The notes under the pieces were generated by a model. It did not search any database. It saw nothing but the letters and a program-made list of their open reading frames with translations, and was not told the origin of the DNA. Positions 52,588 to 61,876 of a stretch of DNA of 64,000 nucleotides are shown here, piece by piece. The DNA lies in NCBI GenBank assembly GCA_039591075.1, contig JBDHEI010000006.1:1-64000 (forward strand), given 5' to 3'. The stretch is from JAOTVV01 sp039591075. Its GTDB lineage: Bacteria; Gemmatimonadota; Gemmatimonadetes; Gemmatimonadales; GWC2-71-9. Each line of letters begins with the position of its first letter. Positions within the stretch are counted from its first letter, which is position 1. The translations under genes were made by a program, and so were the position numbers.

Positions 52588-52622
52588 GACGGGCCGGGAC
52601 GGAGACGCCGTTCCGGCCCGTC
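52588..52622 (+). terminator. Strong hairpin between sigma and anti-sigma genes
   Basis: GACGGGCCGGGACGG and CCGTTCCGGCCCGTC pair over 15 bp (one G-T) around a 5-base loop, 27 bases after the sigma stop. No T-run follows, so it may attenuate, stabilise or separate the transcript rather than terminate it. Confidence 0.4.
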
Positions 52623-52706
52623 GTGGCGCACCGACCTACCGTCGCCGGCCTGGAACTTCCCCCGGTGTGCGCCGGTAGAACTGGTTGACTCAATCTCGGC
52701 AGGCCA

Positions 52707-53219
52707 ATGCGCTGCACAGAGTTTCTGAGACTCTACTCGGACTACCGCGACGCCCGGCTCGCCGATCCTCTCCTGGCGCGCCGGCTGCGGCGGCATCTGC
52801 GGGCGTGCCCACGGTGTATGCGGTACGACGCTCGCGTGTCGCGAGGGGTGACCGTGCTCAAGACCTTCAGCGACCTCGAACCGTCGTCCGGTTTTCGGCG
52901 CAAGCTGGCGCGGCGGCTGCTGGCCGAACCGATTGCTGCTCCCGAGCCCGTGATGCCCGCGTCAGCGGGCCTCATGATCGCGCTCATGGCCGCGACTGGA
53001 GTGGCGCTGGTGGTGTGGGACCGTGCTTCCACAACCACTGCCGAGTCGCTCCCACCGGCCAGCGCCTCGATTCAGGCCCCCGTGCCCGCCGTGATCGCGA
53101 ATCCGGGGATCCCGTTCGTGAGCTTCACGACCCTGTCGGTGCCTCCGTTCGGCGGTGGCTGGCGGACACCTGGCGCGATTGGCCAGCCGTTCATTTCGCA
53201 TATCGCCATCGGCCCCTGA
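52707..53219 (+). CDS. Zinc-finger anti-sigma factor
   Basis: The 170-residue product has an N-terminal zinc site in the zf-HC2 style (MRCTEFLRLYSDYRD...RRLRRHLRACPRCMRYDARV), then one transmembrane segment (LMIALMAATGVALVVW) and a Pro-rich outer part. It is presumed to hold the preceding ECF sigma at the membrane until a signal is received. It follows the sigma gene in the same direction. Confidence 0.8.
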   Translation: MRCTEFLRLYSDYRDARLADPLLARRLRRHLRACPRCMRYDARVSRGVTVLKTFSDLEPSSGFRRKLARRLLAEPIAAPEPVMPASAGLMIALMAATGVALVVWDRASTTTAESLPPASASIQAPVPAVIANPGIPFVSFTTLSVPPFGGGWRTPGAIGQPFISHIAIGP

Positions 53220-53267
53220 GCCACCAGGCTTTCTTCGCCTTTCCACCATCGGTAACTTCCGCCACGT

Positions 53268-54320
53268 ATGGCGGCCTCCCTCTCGTTCGACACCGCACAC
53301 AGCCGGATTCGGCAGGGTGAGATCGCTCGGGCCTACTACCTGACCGGGGCCGAGTACATCCTCAAGGATGACCTCGTTTCCCTGCTCGTCGAGCACGTCG
53401 TGGACCCGGGCACTCGGGACTTCAACGTCGATGTCCGGCAGGCGAGCGACCTGGACGGCGAGACCTTCCACGCACTCGTCGAGACGCCGCCGATGATGGC
53501 CGATCGGAGAGTTGTGGTCGTCCGGAACGTCGAGCAGTGGCGTAAGAACAGCAAAGTGTGGCAGGTGGTCGAACGCTACCTCGGTAGTCCCTCCCCGACG
53601 ACCGTGCTCGTCCTGGTCCTCGGGGCCGAGGCCAAGCTGCAGGCGGGAATCGCGCGACTGGCGGCCCACGTCAAAGTGGACCCACTCCCGCCCACCCGAC
53701 TCACGAAATGGGTGGTGGCCCGGGCAAAACGCGCTGGCGTGCAGCTTGCCCCACGGGCGCTGGACCACCTGCTCGCCGTGGTGGGGAACGACCTGGCACA
53801 GCTCGGGATGGAGCTCGAAAAGCTCGCCTCGGCGGGCGCCGCCGGCGAGGTGGACGCAGAGACCGTGGAGCAGTTCGTGGGCGTCCGCCGAGGCGAGACT
53901 GGAACCGACTGGGTGGCCGCCGTGCTGTCGCGGGATGCCGCGAAGGCAACCGACATGCTGCCTGGCGTGTTGTCGGCGTCCGGTGTCAGCGGGGTGCGAC
54001 TCATTGGCGCGATGGGGATGGCGTTGGTCGGCCTTCGCATTGCGCGCCGGGCGCTCGACAAGGGAACATCAAAGCGCACAGTGCGGGATGATCTCGAGCG
54101 CCAGGTTCGGGCGGCGCGATTGTTCAGCCTCCCGAACTGGAAAGCCGCGGCCGCATCCTGGGCCGGGGCTGCGGAGCGCTGGGGCGCAGACGAGATCGAC
54201 GACGCCATCACGGCCGCCGCAGCGGCGGACCGGGCGCTCAAGTCCACGACGATTGCCGATGAGGCGAGCATTCTCACCGATTTCGTGCTCACGACGAGCA
54301 TCCGAAAGGTGGCAGCATGA
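53268..54320 (+). CDS. holA: DNA polymerase III subunit delta
   Basis: The 350-residue product is the clamp-loader wrench that opens the beta clamp. Family features are the N-terminal IRQGEIARAYYLTGAEYILKDDLVSLLVEHV and PPMMADRRVVVVRNVE, and a clear three-domain length. It precedes a SPOR gene and mutS, each overlapping or abutting, so these replication and repair genes are co-transcribed. Confidence 0.85.
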   Translation: MAASLSFDTAHSRIRQGEIARAYYLTGAEYILKDDLVSLLVEHVVDPGTRDFNVDVRQASDLDGETFHALVETPPMMADRRVVVVRNVEQWRKNSKVWQVVERYLGSPSPTTVLVLVLGAEAKLQAGIARLAAHVKVDPLPPTRLTKWVVARAKRAGVQLAPRALDHLLAVVGNDLAQLGMELEKLASAGAAGEVDAETVEQFVGVRRGETGTDWVAAVLSRDAAKATDMLPGVLSASGVSGVRLIGAMGMALVGLRIARRALDKGTSKRTVRDDLERQVRAARLFSLPNWKAAAASWAGAAERWGADEIDDAITAAAAADRALKSTTIADEASILTDFVLTTSIRKVAA

Positions 54321-55141
54321 GATGGATGTTGGTGGTGCTGGCGTGCATCGGTGTCGCCCGCCCGATCGCGGCACAAGACGACTCCCTGCTGACCGCGGCG
54401 GTCCAGCTCGCGACTGAGGGCCAGGGTGATTCCGCTCGCGCGATGGTGCAGCGGCGTCTCGCCGCCCTCTCGCCGTCGGACTCGCTCTATCCGCAGGTCC
54501 TGTACGTGTCGGGCGTCGTGGCCCGTGAAGCCGGCACGGCGATGACGAGTTTTCGCCGTGTCAGTATCGAGTTCCCGGGTTCCGCGTGGGCGGACCGTGC
54601 CTTGCTTCGGCTATCACAGCTCTCCTACGCCTCCGGCGACATGGCGGCGGCACTCCGAGCGGCCCAGCAAGTCTTGTCGGATTACCCCTTGAGTACCATC
54701 AGGGCCGAGGCCGCGTTCTGGTCCGGTCGCGCCCAGCTGGAATTGGGGAATGCCGCAGAGGGTTGTCGGCTCCTGACCGACGCTCAACAGGGCGCGGTGG
54801 ACGATGTCGAGCTGGCCAATCGCGTGCAGTATCACCTCCAGCGGTGTGAGGCGGTGCTAGCCGGGACGGACCCCTCCCGTGCTCAGCCGCAGGCCCCGGC
54901 ACGCCCGGCCCAACGCGTGATCTACAGCGTCCAGGTTGCGGCCGTCGGTACGGCCGTGGCCGCCGACGAGCTGATGCGAGCGCTCCGCGCCGACGGCTAC
55001 GACCCGCATGTCGTTCGGGCAGAGGATGGGCTCTTCCGGGTCCGGGTCGGCCGGTTCCCGATCCGGGACGAGGCGCAGCGCATTGCGAACGACCTCAAGC
55101 GTCGCCGCGGTGGCAGTCCGTTCGTCGTGGAGGAACAGTGA
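54317..55141 (+). CDS. Exported TPR-SPOR domain protein
   Basis: The 274-residue product has a signal peptide (MRWMLVVLACIGVARPIAAQ), helical repeats (~30-185) and a C-terminal SPOR domain (~198-273, VIYSVQVAAVGTAVAADELMRALRADGYDPHVVRAEDGLFRVRVGRFP), which binds denuded septal peptidoglycan. ATG 54317 overlaps the holA stop by four bases and its own stop overlaps mutS. A cell-division or envelope role is inferred. Confidence 0.8.
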   Translation: MRWMLVVLACIGVARPIAAQDDSLLTAAVQLATEGQGDSARAMVQRRLAALSPSDSLYPQVLYVSGVVAREAGTAMTSFRRVSIEFPGSAWADRALLRLSQLSYASGDMAAALRAAQQVLSDYPLSTIRAEAAFWSGRAQLELGNAAEGCRLLTDAQQGAVDDVELANRVQYHLQRCEAVLAGTDPSRAQPQAPARPAQRVIYSVQVAAVGTAVAADELMRALRADGYDPHVVRAEDGLFRVRVGRFPIRDEAQRIANDLKRRRGGSPFVVEEQ

Positions 55142-57738
55142 CGCGGAAGGCGCCGACTGGCACGCCCGCCGACACGCCGCTGATGCAGCAGTATCGGACC
55201 ATCAAAGCACGTCACCGCGATGCGGTGCTGTTTTTCCGCATGGGGGACTTCTACGAGATGTTCCTTGAGGACGCCGAGCTCGCCGCACGGGAGCTTGGTC
55301 TCGCGCTCACCATGCGGAACAATGGCGCCGCGGCCAACGTCCCCCTCGCCGGTGTTCCCGTCAAAGCTGCCGGCGAGTACCTGCGCCGCCTGGTCGAGTC
55401 GGGCCACCGTGTGGCAATCTGTGAACAGGTCGAAGACCCGAAGCATGCTAAAGGTCTGGTGCGTCGGGAGGTGGTCGAAGTCGTCAGCCCGGGCGCGGTC
55501 CTCGCCCATGATTGGCTGGACAGTGCCCGCAACAACTTCTTGGTCGCCTTGAATCCGGGCGAGCGGACGGGGGTCGCCGCGATCGACCTCTCGACGGGCG
55601 AGTTCATCGTCGAGACTGTGGACGCCGATGAGCTCGCATCCACCATCGCGCGGTACGATCCTCGTGAGATCGTCGTGCCGGACGACGGCGCCCTTCCGTC
55701 GGCCGTCGCGAATGTCGTGGTGACCACACGCGAGGCGTGGGACTTCGATCCCGCGCACGCGGCCGAGGACCTCGCTCGACACTACGGTATGCGCGGCCTC
55801 GAGGGACTCGGCATCACCGAGGCCGACCACCCAGCGCTCGGCGCGGCCGGCGCCCTCCTCCGTTATGCCAGCGAGCTGCAGCCGGTGGGACTGCCTCCGC
55901 TCACGCACCCCACGGTGCGCCGGGTCGGCGACACCATGCCGTTGGACGAAATGACCCGGCGCAACTTGGAGCTCGTCGAGCCGCTCCGACCCGGAGACCG
56001 GGGGGTCACGCTCCTCGAGGTCATCGACCGCACGGTCACGCCGATGGGCGCGCGCCTGCTCCGCCAGTGGCTGTTGGCGCCCCTCCGTGCCGTGGACCGA
56101 ATTCGGGAGCGGCTCGATGCTGTCAGCCTCCTTGTCGAGGACCAGCCCGGACGGGAGCGGATGCGGGAGGCGCTCGACGGTGTGCGCGACATCGAGCGCC
56201 TCGTCAATCGCGCCGCCGCGCACCGCGCAACACCGCGGGACCTCGGCGCATTGCGCGACTCCCTGCGCCGCCTGCCGGATGTGAAGAGCGCCCTGGACGG
56301 GCTCAGGACGCGCGAAGCCAGCACCCGACTGGAACGACATGCCACGGAGTTCGACCTCCTCACCGACCTAGCGGACCTCATGTCGCGGACGTTGGTCGAC
56401 GAGCCTCCGGCGGCGCTGGGCGATCGTGACACTGTTCGCGTGGGGGCGGACTCCGAGCTGGACGAGGCTCGCGATCTCCGCGACGGCGGAAAGCGCCACA
56501 TCGCAGGTATCCAGGCCACCGAACGGGAGCGAACCGGCATTCCGTCCCTCAAGGTCGGGTACAACAAGGTCTTCGGGTACTACATCGAGGTGACGAAGAG
56601 CCACCGGCGGGCCGTGCCCGAGCACTATGAGCGGAGGCAGACGCTGACCAACGCCGAACGCTACGTGACCCCGGAGCTCAAGGAGTACGAGGCACGGGTC
56701 CTGGGAGCGGAGGAACGGACCCTCGCGCGGGAACGGGAGATCGTCGACGAGCTGTGCGACGCGGTGGCCACCCGTCTCGGGCGCGTGCGCCACATGGCCC
56801 GCGCCGTGGCCGCGCTCGACGTCTTTGCCGCGCTCGCCGAGACGGCCGTGCGGCAGCGGTACGCCCGCCCGACTGTCGTCGACGGCATGGAGCTGGACCT
56901 CCGCGGCTGTCGGCATCCCGTGGTCGAGCGTATGCTGCCGCCGGGGAAGTTCATCCCCAACGACATCCGCCTGGATGCAGCGGCCCGCGTCATGCTGCTC
57001 ACCGGGCCCAACATGGCTGGCAAGTCGACGGTGCTCAGACAGACCGGTCAGACCGTCATCCTTGCGCAGATCGGTTCCTTCGTTCCCGCGGACGCCGCGA
57101 CTGTCGGCATCGTCGACCGCGTGTTCACTCGGGTCGGGGCCAGCGACAGCCTTGGCCGAGGGCAGAGCACCTTCATGGTCGAGATGAACGAGACCAGCTC
57201 GATCCTGCACGGGGCCTCCGCCCGAAGTCTCGTTCTCCTGGACGAGATTGGCCGGGGAACGGCGACGTACGACGGCGTGGCGATCGCGTGGGCGGTGACG
57301 GAGTACTTGCACGATCGCATCGGCTGCAAGACCATCTTCGCCACGCATTACCACGAGCTCACCCAGCTCACCGAGGAGTTGCAGCACGCGAGGAACTTCA
57401 ACGTCACGGTCCGTGAGACCGGAGAGGACATCGTCTTCCTCCACCGCCTCGAGCCTGGAGGCGCCGACCGCTCCTACGGCATCCATGTCGGTCGGCTGGC
57501 CGGATTGCCGCCAGTGGTCGTCAGCCGAGCCCAGGAGATCCTCGGCCTCCTGGAGGCTGGCCATCACGTGGCGGGCGAGAGGCCACCCCCCACCGCCGAC
57601 GCCGGCCAACTCACCCTGTTTCAGCCGAGGGCGCATCCGGTGCTCGACGAACTCCGGGCCCTGGAGCCGGATGCGATGACTCCGCTCGAAGCCCTGAGTC
57701 GACTGGCAGAACTCAAGCGTCGAATCGAGGGGACCTGA
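55138..57738 (+). CDS. mutS: DNA mismatch repair ATPase MutS
   Basis: The 866-residue MutS1 protein recognises mismatches and recruits MutL. Mismatch-reading FFRMGDFYEMF (Phe-x-Glu), the clamp/lever region, and the ATPase with Walker A GPNMAGKST, STFMVEMNETSSIL, LLDEIGRGT and ATHYHELT are all present, and the C-terminal FQPRAHP...LDELRALE helix is normal. GTG 55138 overlaps the previous stop. No mutL is in the window. Confidence 0.97.
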   Translation: MTRKAPTGTPADTPLMQQYRTIKARHRDAVLFFRMGDFYEMFLEDAELAARELGLALTMRNNGAAANVPLAGVPVKAAGEYLRRLVESGHRVAICEQVEDPKHAKGLVRREVVEVVSPGAVLAHDWLDSARNNFLVALNPGERTGVAAIDLSTGEFIVETVDADELASTIARYDPREIVVPDDGALPSAVANVVVTTREAWDFDPAHAAEDLARHYGMRGLEGLGITEADHPALGAAGALLRYASELQPVGLPPLTHPTVRRVGDTMPLDEMTRRNLELVEPLRPGDRGVTLLEVIDRTVTPMGARLLRQWLLAPLRAVDRIRERLDAVSLLVEDQPGRERMREALDGVRDIERLVNRAAAHRATPRDLGALRDSLRRLPDVKSALDGLRTREASTRLERHATEFDLLTDLADLMSRTLVDEPPAALGDRDTVRVGADSELDEARDLRDGGKRHIAGIQATERERTGIPSLKVGYNKVFGYYIEVTKSHRRAVPEHYERRQTLTNAERYVTPELKEYEARVLGAEERTLAREREIVDELCDAVATRLGRVRHMARAVAALDVFAALAETAVRQRYARPTVVDGMELDLRGCRHPVVERMLPPGKFIPNDIRLDAAARVMLLTGPNMAGKSTVLRQTGQTVILAQIGSFVPADAATVGIVDRVFTRVGASDSLGRGQSTFMVEMNETSSILHGASARSLVLLDEIGRGTATYDGVAIAWAVTEYLHDRIGCKTIFATHYHELTQLTEELQHARNFNVTVRETGEDIVFLHRLEPGGADRSYGIHVGRLAGLPPVVVSRAQEILGLLEAGHHVAGERPPPTADAGQLTLFQPRAHPVLDELRALEPDAMTPLEALSRLAELKRRIEGT

Positions 57739-57740
57739 GC

Positions 57741-58118
57741 ATGCGATACTGCTGGACCGTCCCACTCCTCGTCATGGCATGCGGTGGGGGCGACCGCACG
57801 ACGACGGCGAACGATGTCGCCGAGCGCGGGTTCGAGCCGCCGGTCGTTACCAACGCCGAACCTCCTATCGCCTACCCGGTCGCCGTGTACCAACAAGGGA
57901 TTGAAGGAACGGTCATCCTGCGCCTGTTCGTGGACGAGCGTGGCGCGCTGGTCACCGATTCCACACGAATTGCCGAAGGCAGTGGCAACGCCGCGCTCGA
58001 CTCCGCTGCGCTTGCCGGCGTGGCCGCCATGCGATTCGCCCCGGCGCGTCGGGACAACGCCCCGGTTGCCACGGCTTTCCTTCAGCCCGTGCATTTCCGA
58101 CTCCCGGACGGCTCCTAG
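57741..58118 (+). CDS. Lipoprotein with TonB C-terminal-like domain
   Basis: The 125-residue product has a lipobox (LLVMACGG) and a TonB_C fold: PPIAYPVAVYQQGIEGTVILRLFVDERGALV, then SGNAALDSAALAGVAAMRFAPA. It lacks a membrane-spanning helix and Pro-rich arm, so it is not an energy transducer of the classical type. It begins 3 bases after the mutS stop and precedes cbs by 13. Confidence 0.75.
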   Translation: MRYCWTVPLLVMACGGGDRTTTANDVAERGFEPPVVTNAEPPIAYPVAVYQQGIEGTVILRLFVDERGALVTDSTRIAEGSGNAALDSAALAGVAAMRFAPARRDNAPVATAFLQPVHFRLPDGS

Positions 58119-58131
58119 CCCAGAGGTCTCT

Positions 58132-59520
58132 GTGTCCAAACGACATCTACGCCCCTACGCGGATGTGCTGGAGACGATCGGCTGGACGCCTCTGATCCGG
58201 TTGAACGCGGTCACGGCGGGGATCCGAACCCCCGTCTACGGGAAGGCCGAATTCTTCAACCCGGGCGGGTCGGTGAAAGACCGGATCGGCCTGGCCATCA
58301 TCGAGGATGCCGAACGGCGCGGCGAACTCAAGCCGGGTGGCACCATCGTCGAGGGCACGTCGGGAAACACGGGCGTAGGCCTTGCGCTCGCGGCGGCGCT
58401 CAAAGGCTACCGCTGCATCTTTACGATGCCTGACAAGATGTCACAGGAGAAGGTGCGCCTGCTCCGCGCCTTCGGGGCGGAAGTCATCATTACGCCGACC
58501 GCGGTGCCCCCCGACCATCCCGAAAACTACGTGATGAAGGCCAAGGCGATCGCGGCACAGACACCGAACGCCGTCCTCGCCAATCAGTTCTACAACCAGG
58601 TCAATCCAGAGGCCCACTATCGCACCACGGGACCAGAATTGTGGGAGCAGACCGAGGGTCGCATCACGCACTTCGTCGGCGGGGCGGGCACAGGTGGCAC
58701 GATGAGCGGCGCGGGCCGCTATCTCAAGGAGCAGAACCCGGCCGTCACGATCGTCGTGGCCGAGCCCGAAGGATCGATCTTCGCCGAGTATCGCCGAACC
58801 GGGGTCGTCGCCCAGGGGTCTCCGTACAAAGTCGAGGGAATCGGCGGCGACAAGATTCCCGGTGCGCTCCACTTCGACTACATCGACGAGTTCCTCACCG
58901 TCAGCGACCGGGACGCGTTCCACATGGCCCGACGCATCACGCGGGAAGAGGGGCTCTTCGTGGGCGGCTCTACGGGCCTGATCGTCTGCGCTGCTCTCCA
59001 GATCGCCCGCCAGGTTGACGATCCGAACGCGTGTGTGGTCGCGATTCTCTGCGATACCGGAGAACGCTATCTCTCAAAAGTCTTCAACGACGAGTGGCTG
59101 CGGGAGAACCAGATGCTGGAAATCGAGGTCGTCACCGCCGCTCGGCTCCTTGCCGCAAAGGATGAGCCGGCACCCGCGCTCGTCACCGTGACCCCGGCCC
59201 AGACTGCACGGCAGGCGCTCAATCTGATGGAAACCTATGACGTATCCCAACTGCCGATCGTCGAGGGCGGCGCGTGCGTCGGCTCCGTGACCGAAGGGAC
59301 CCTCATGGCCCGCGCCATCGCGCAACCCGCGATGCTCGACCGACAAGTTCGCGACATCATGGATCCTCCGTATCCGATCGTCGACGAGACGCTTCCCCTC
59401 GACCGGTTTGCGGATCTCCTGTCCCGAGAATCGCCCGCAGTGCTCGTCAGCCGCGGCGAAGATCTCATCGGAATCGTCACGAGGTACGACGTGCTGCATC
59501 AAATGGCGGGTATCAGATGA
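58132..59520 (+). CDS. Cystathionine beta-synthase with CBS domains
   Basis: The 462-residue product has a PLP-dependent fold, with the Schiff-base Lys49 in NPGGSVKDRIG, substrate loop GTSGNTGVGLALAAALKGYRC, GAGTGGTMSGAGRYLK and GGSTGL, and two C-terminal CBS motifs (~335-462: PAQTARQALNLMETYDVSQLPIVEGG..., DRFADLLSRESPAVLVSRGEDLIGIVTRYD). It makes cystathionine from serine and homocysteine, or cysteine from O-acetylserine; the CBS pair favours the first. GTG 58132 is chosen, since a longer open frame upstream overlaps the TonB-like gene. Confidence 0.9.
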   Translation: MSKRHLRPYADVLETIGWTPLIRLNAVTAGIRTPVYGKAEFFNPGGSVKDRIGLAIIEDAERRGELKPGGTIVEGTSGNTGVGLALAAALKGYRCIFTMPDKMSQEKVRLLRAFGAEVIITPTAVPPDHPENYVMKAKAIAAQTPNAVLANQFYNQVNPEAHYRTTGPELWEQTEGRITHFVGGAGTGGTMSGAGRYLKEQNPAVTIVVAEPEGSIFAEYRRTGVVAQGSPYKVEGIGGDKIPGALHFDYIDEFLTVSDRDAFHMARRITREEGLFVGGSTGLIVCAALQIARQVDDPNACVVAILCDTGERYLSKVFNDEWLRENQMLEIEVVTAARLLAAKDEPAPALVTVTPAQTARQALNLMETYDVSQLPIVEGGACVGSVTEGTLMARAIAQPAMLDRQVRDIMDPPYPIVDETLPLDRFADLLSRESPAVLVSRGEDLIGIVTRYDVLHQMAGIR

Positions 59521-59569
59521 CTCCGTGCGACTGGGAAGCTCGCCCGACCTCCTTGCAGGCCTTCAGGCC

Positions 59570-59992
59570 GTGACCGACCCACACCGGACACCGGCCGGCG
59601 GCCCACATTTCCTCCTGTCCGCCGAGGCGATGTTCTCGGCCGCCCACACGCTGCCGGGCGTACCGATGTGCGAGCGGATGCACGGCCACAACTGGAGGGT
59701 ACGCGTGACGGTACGGGTCGCGCAGACCCACCTGGATGCCGTGGGAATGGCGGTCGACTTCCGCGCCATCGAGCGTACCGCCCGGGACGCAGTCGCCGAC
59801 TTCGAGCACGCCCACCTCAACGAGCTAGAACCGTTTCAGGAACGCCCACCGACCGCCGAGCGGGTTGCCCAGGTCGTCTGCGGCCGGGTCACGCGACGGC
59901 TCGTGGACATCGCCCCCGCGGCCACGGTGGAGGAAGTGGAGGTGTGGGAACTGCCACAATACCGTGTGAGCTATCGGCCGGGACCAGTATGA
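59570..59992 (+). CDS. queD: 6-pyruvoyl-tetrahydropterin synthase/QueD-family protein
   Basis: The 140-residue product has the zinc-binding histidines His26 (FSAAHTL), His38 and His40 (CERMHGHNW), the catalytic Cys34 and the GMAVDF stretch and Glu at HAHLNEL. It would make 6-carboxy-5,6,7,8-tetrahydropterin for queuosine, or tetrahydropterin. No other que gene is nearby. GTG 59570 is chosen from family length. The stop overlaps the next start. Confidence 0.85.
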   Translation: MTDPHRTPAGGPHFLLSAEAMFSAAHTLPGVPMCERMHGHNWRVRVTVRVAQTHLDAVGMAVDFRAIERTARDAVADFEHAHLNELEPFQERPPTAERVAQVVCGRVTRRLVDIAPAATVEEVEVWELPQYRVSYRPGPV

Positions 59993-61026
59993 TCCGCGTC
60001 GTCGTGCTGACGGGAGGATCCACTCCCGAGCGGGATGTCGCACTGGCTGGAGCCTCGCAAGTGGTTGGAGCCCTCCGACGTCGGGGATACGACGTGACGG
60101 TGGTCGACACGGTCACGGGCCCGCTGTCGGCCCGGGAGGAGCGCGAGTTGCTGCGGCCGGAGGTTGGCACGGCCCCTCCGTCCGCCGAGGCGCTGCGGGA
60201 ACTCGCCGCCAGGGAACTCGGTGACGCCCTCACGACACTGCCGGTCCTGCAGAGCACCGGGCTGGTGTTTCCGGTGCTGCACGGCCGGCAAGGTGAGGGC
60301 GGTGAAGTCCAGTCGCTCCTCGAGCGCGCCGGCATTCCCTACGCGGGGAGCGACCCCGACGGCAGCGCCCTCGCCATGGACAAGGACCGGGCCAAGCACC
60401 GGTTTGGCGAAGCCGGGGTGCCGACCCCGGCATGGCACATGTGGCCCGCCGACGACACGGCCATTGCCGGACTGGGCATGCCGGTCGTGGTCAAGCCATC
60501 GAAGGTGGGTTCGACCGTCGGGCTGACGGTCGTGCAGTCCCTCGACGGCATTGCCCCAGCCGTGACCGAAGCGTTCCGCTTCGATGATCAGGTGCTCGTT
60601 GAGGCCTTTGTTGCAGGGCGCGAGTTCACAGTCGGCGTCCTCGGCAATCGGGCTCTCGCCGTGGGGGAGATCATCCCCAACCACGAGATCTTCGATTACG
60701 AATGCAAGTACACGCCCGGCATGACGCAGGAGATCTTTCCCGCGGACCTGCCCGACCAGCACGCCCATCGCATGCAGGAGTTGGCCCGGTCCGCGCACCA
60801 GGCACTGGGCCTTCGGGATTTCTCTCGAATTGACTTCCGCCTGGGAGTTGACGACGTCCCCTACTGCCTCGAGGCAAACACGCTCCCTGGCTTGACGCGT
60901 ACCAGCCTGCTGCCGCAATCGGCCGCTGCGGTCGGGATCCCATTCGACGACCTGTGCGACCGGATCTGCCGACTGGTGCTCGCCCGTATCCCTGCCCGGA
61001 ACAAAGCCCGGGCAGAGGGGATGTAA
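59989..61026 (+). CDS. ddl: D-alanine-D-alanine ligase
   Basis: The 345-residue ATP-grasp product has VVLTGGSTPERDVALAG, FPVLHGRQGEGGEVQSLLERAGIPYAGSD, ALAMDKDRAKHRF, PVVVKPSKVGSTVGLTVV and EANTLPGLTRTSLLPQSA, a normal Ddl set. It makes the D-Ala-D-Ala dipeptide for peptidoglycan. ATG 59989 overlaps the QueD stop by three bases. No mur genes are adjacent. Confidence 0.9.
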   Translation: MIRVVVLTGGSTPERDVALAGASQVVGALRRRGYDVTVVDTVTGPLSAREERELLRPEVGTAPPSAEALRELAARELGDALTTLPVLQSTGLVFPVLHGRQGEGGEVQSLLERAGIPYAGSDPDGSALAMDKDRAKHRFGEAGVPTPAWHMWPADDTAIAGLGMPVVVKPSKVGSTVGLTVVQSLDGIAPAVTEAFRFDDQVLVEAFVAGREFTVGVLGNRALAVGEIIPNHEIFDYECKYTPGMTQEIFPADLPDQHAHRMQELARSAHQALGLRDFSRIDFRLGVDDVPYCLEANTLPGLTRTSLLPQSAAAVGIPFDDLCDRICRLVLARIPARNKARAEGM

Positions 61027-61038
61027 CTTCTAGAGAGC

Positions 61039-61863
61039 ATGCGCTACCAATCGTCGTTCGCCCTGAGCCCGTGGGTCCGCGGCCTCATCGCCGCCAACGC
61101 CGTGGTGTACCTCCTATCACTCACGGTGTTCACCGGACCGTGGTTGCTCGAGACGTTCGCGTTCCAGCCGCACCGGGCCGTGGAACGGTGGTGGACACCG
61201 CTGACGTACATGTTTCTGCACGGCAGCTTTCTCCATCTCGCCTTCAACATGTTGATGCTGTTCTTCTTCGGTCCGGCCGTCGAAGAGCGGTTGGGGAGCA
61301 GCCGCTTCGCTGCCTACTATCTCTTCTGTGGTCTCGGTGGGGCGGTGCTGTCCTTCGGTTTCATGCTCACCACCCCCGTGGCGACCGTGTACGGGGCCTC
61401 CGGAGCCGTGTTCGGTGTCGCCTTGGCGTTCGCCATGTTCTGGCCGGACGCCCCGATCTACATCTTCCCGCTGCCGCTTCCCGTCAAGGCGAAGTGGGTC
61501 GTGGTCTTCTTCGCCACCTTGAGCCTTCTCGCGGCGATTCTCGGCGCCCGCGACCGCGTTGCGCACTTGGCGCACCTGGGTGGCTTCCTCTTCGGCTTCA
61601 TCTTCCTCCGCAGCGAATCGACCATTCGCGAACACGCCCGCGAGGCACTCCAGCGGCCCCGGCTGGCGCACGTCGTCCCTCCGAAGCGGACGGGCGAACG
61701 CGAGCTGGTGGAGGCTGAGCCGCCGTCGCCCCCCACCGAGCGCAAGCTCGACGATGCCGTCGACCGTGTGCTCGACAAGATCCACGAGAGTGGCATGGAC
61801 AGCCTCACGCCCGAGGAACGCCGCCTGCTCGATGAAGTGAGTCGACAGCTCCGCGACAACTGA
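61039..61863 (+). CDS. Rhomboid-family intramembrane serine protease
   Basis: The 274-residue product has six membrane helices, Ser121 in GASGAVFG and His179 in AHLAHLGGF, the rhomboid dyad, plus HGSFLHLAFNML in helix 2. A C-terminal soluble tail (~200-274) ends in a helical segment (LDDAVDRVLDKIHESGMDSLTPEERRLLDEVS) found in many rhomboids of this phylum. Substrate unknown. It follows ddl by 12 bases. Confidence 0.9.
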   Translation: MRYQSSFALSPWVRGLIAANAVVYLLSLTVFTGPWLLETFAFQPHRAVERWWTPLTYMFLHGSFLHLAFNMLMLFFFGPAVEERLGSSRFAAYYLFCGLGGAVLSFGFMLTTPVATVYGASGAVFGVALAFAMFWPDAPIYIFPLPLPVKAKWVVVFFATLSLLAAILGARDRVAHLAHLGGFLFGFIFLRSESTIREHAREALQRPRLAHVVPPKRTGERELVEAEPPSPPTERKLDDAVDRVLDKIHESGMDSLTPEERRLLDEVSRQLRDN

Positions 61864-61876
61864 CCCGGAGCGCACT

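Noticed and set aside
54997..57765. Long open minus-strand frames opposite mutS
   Set aside because: Shadow frames of mutS, which has every MutS motif.
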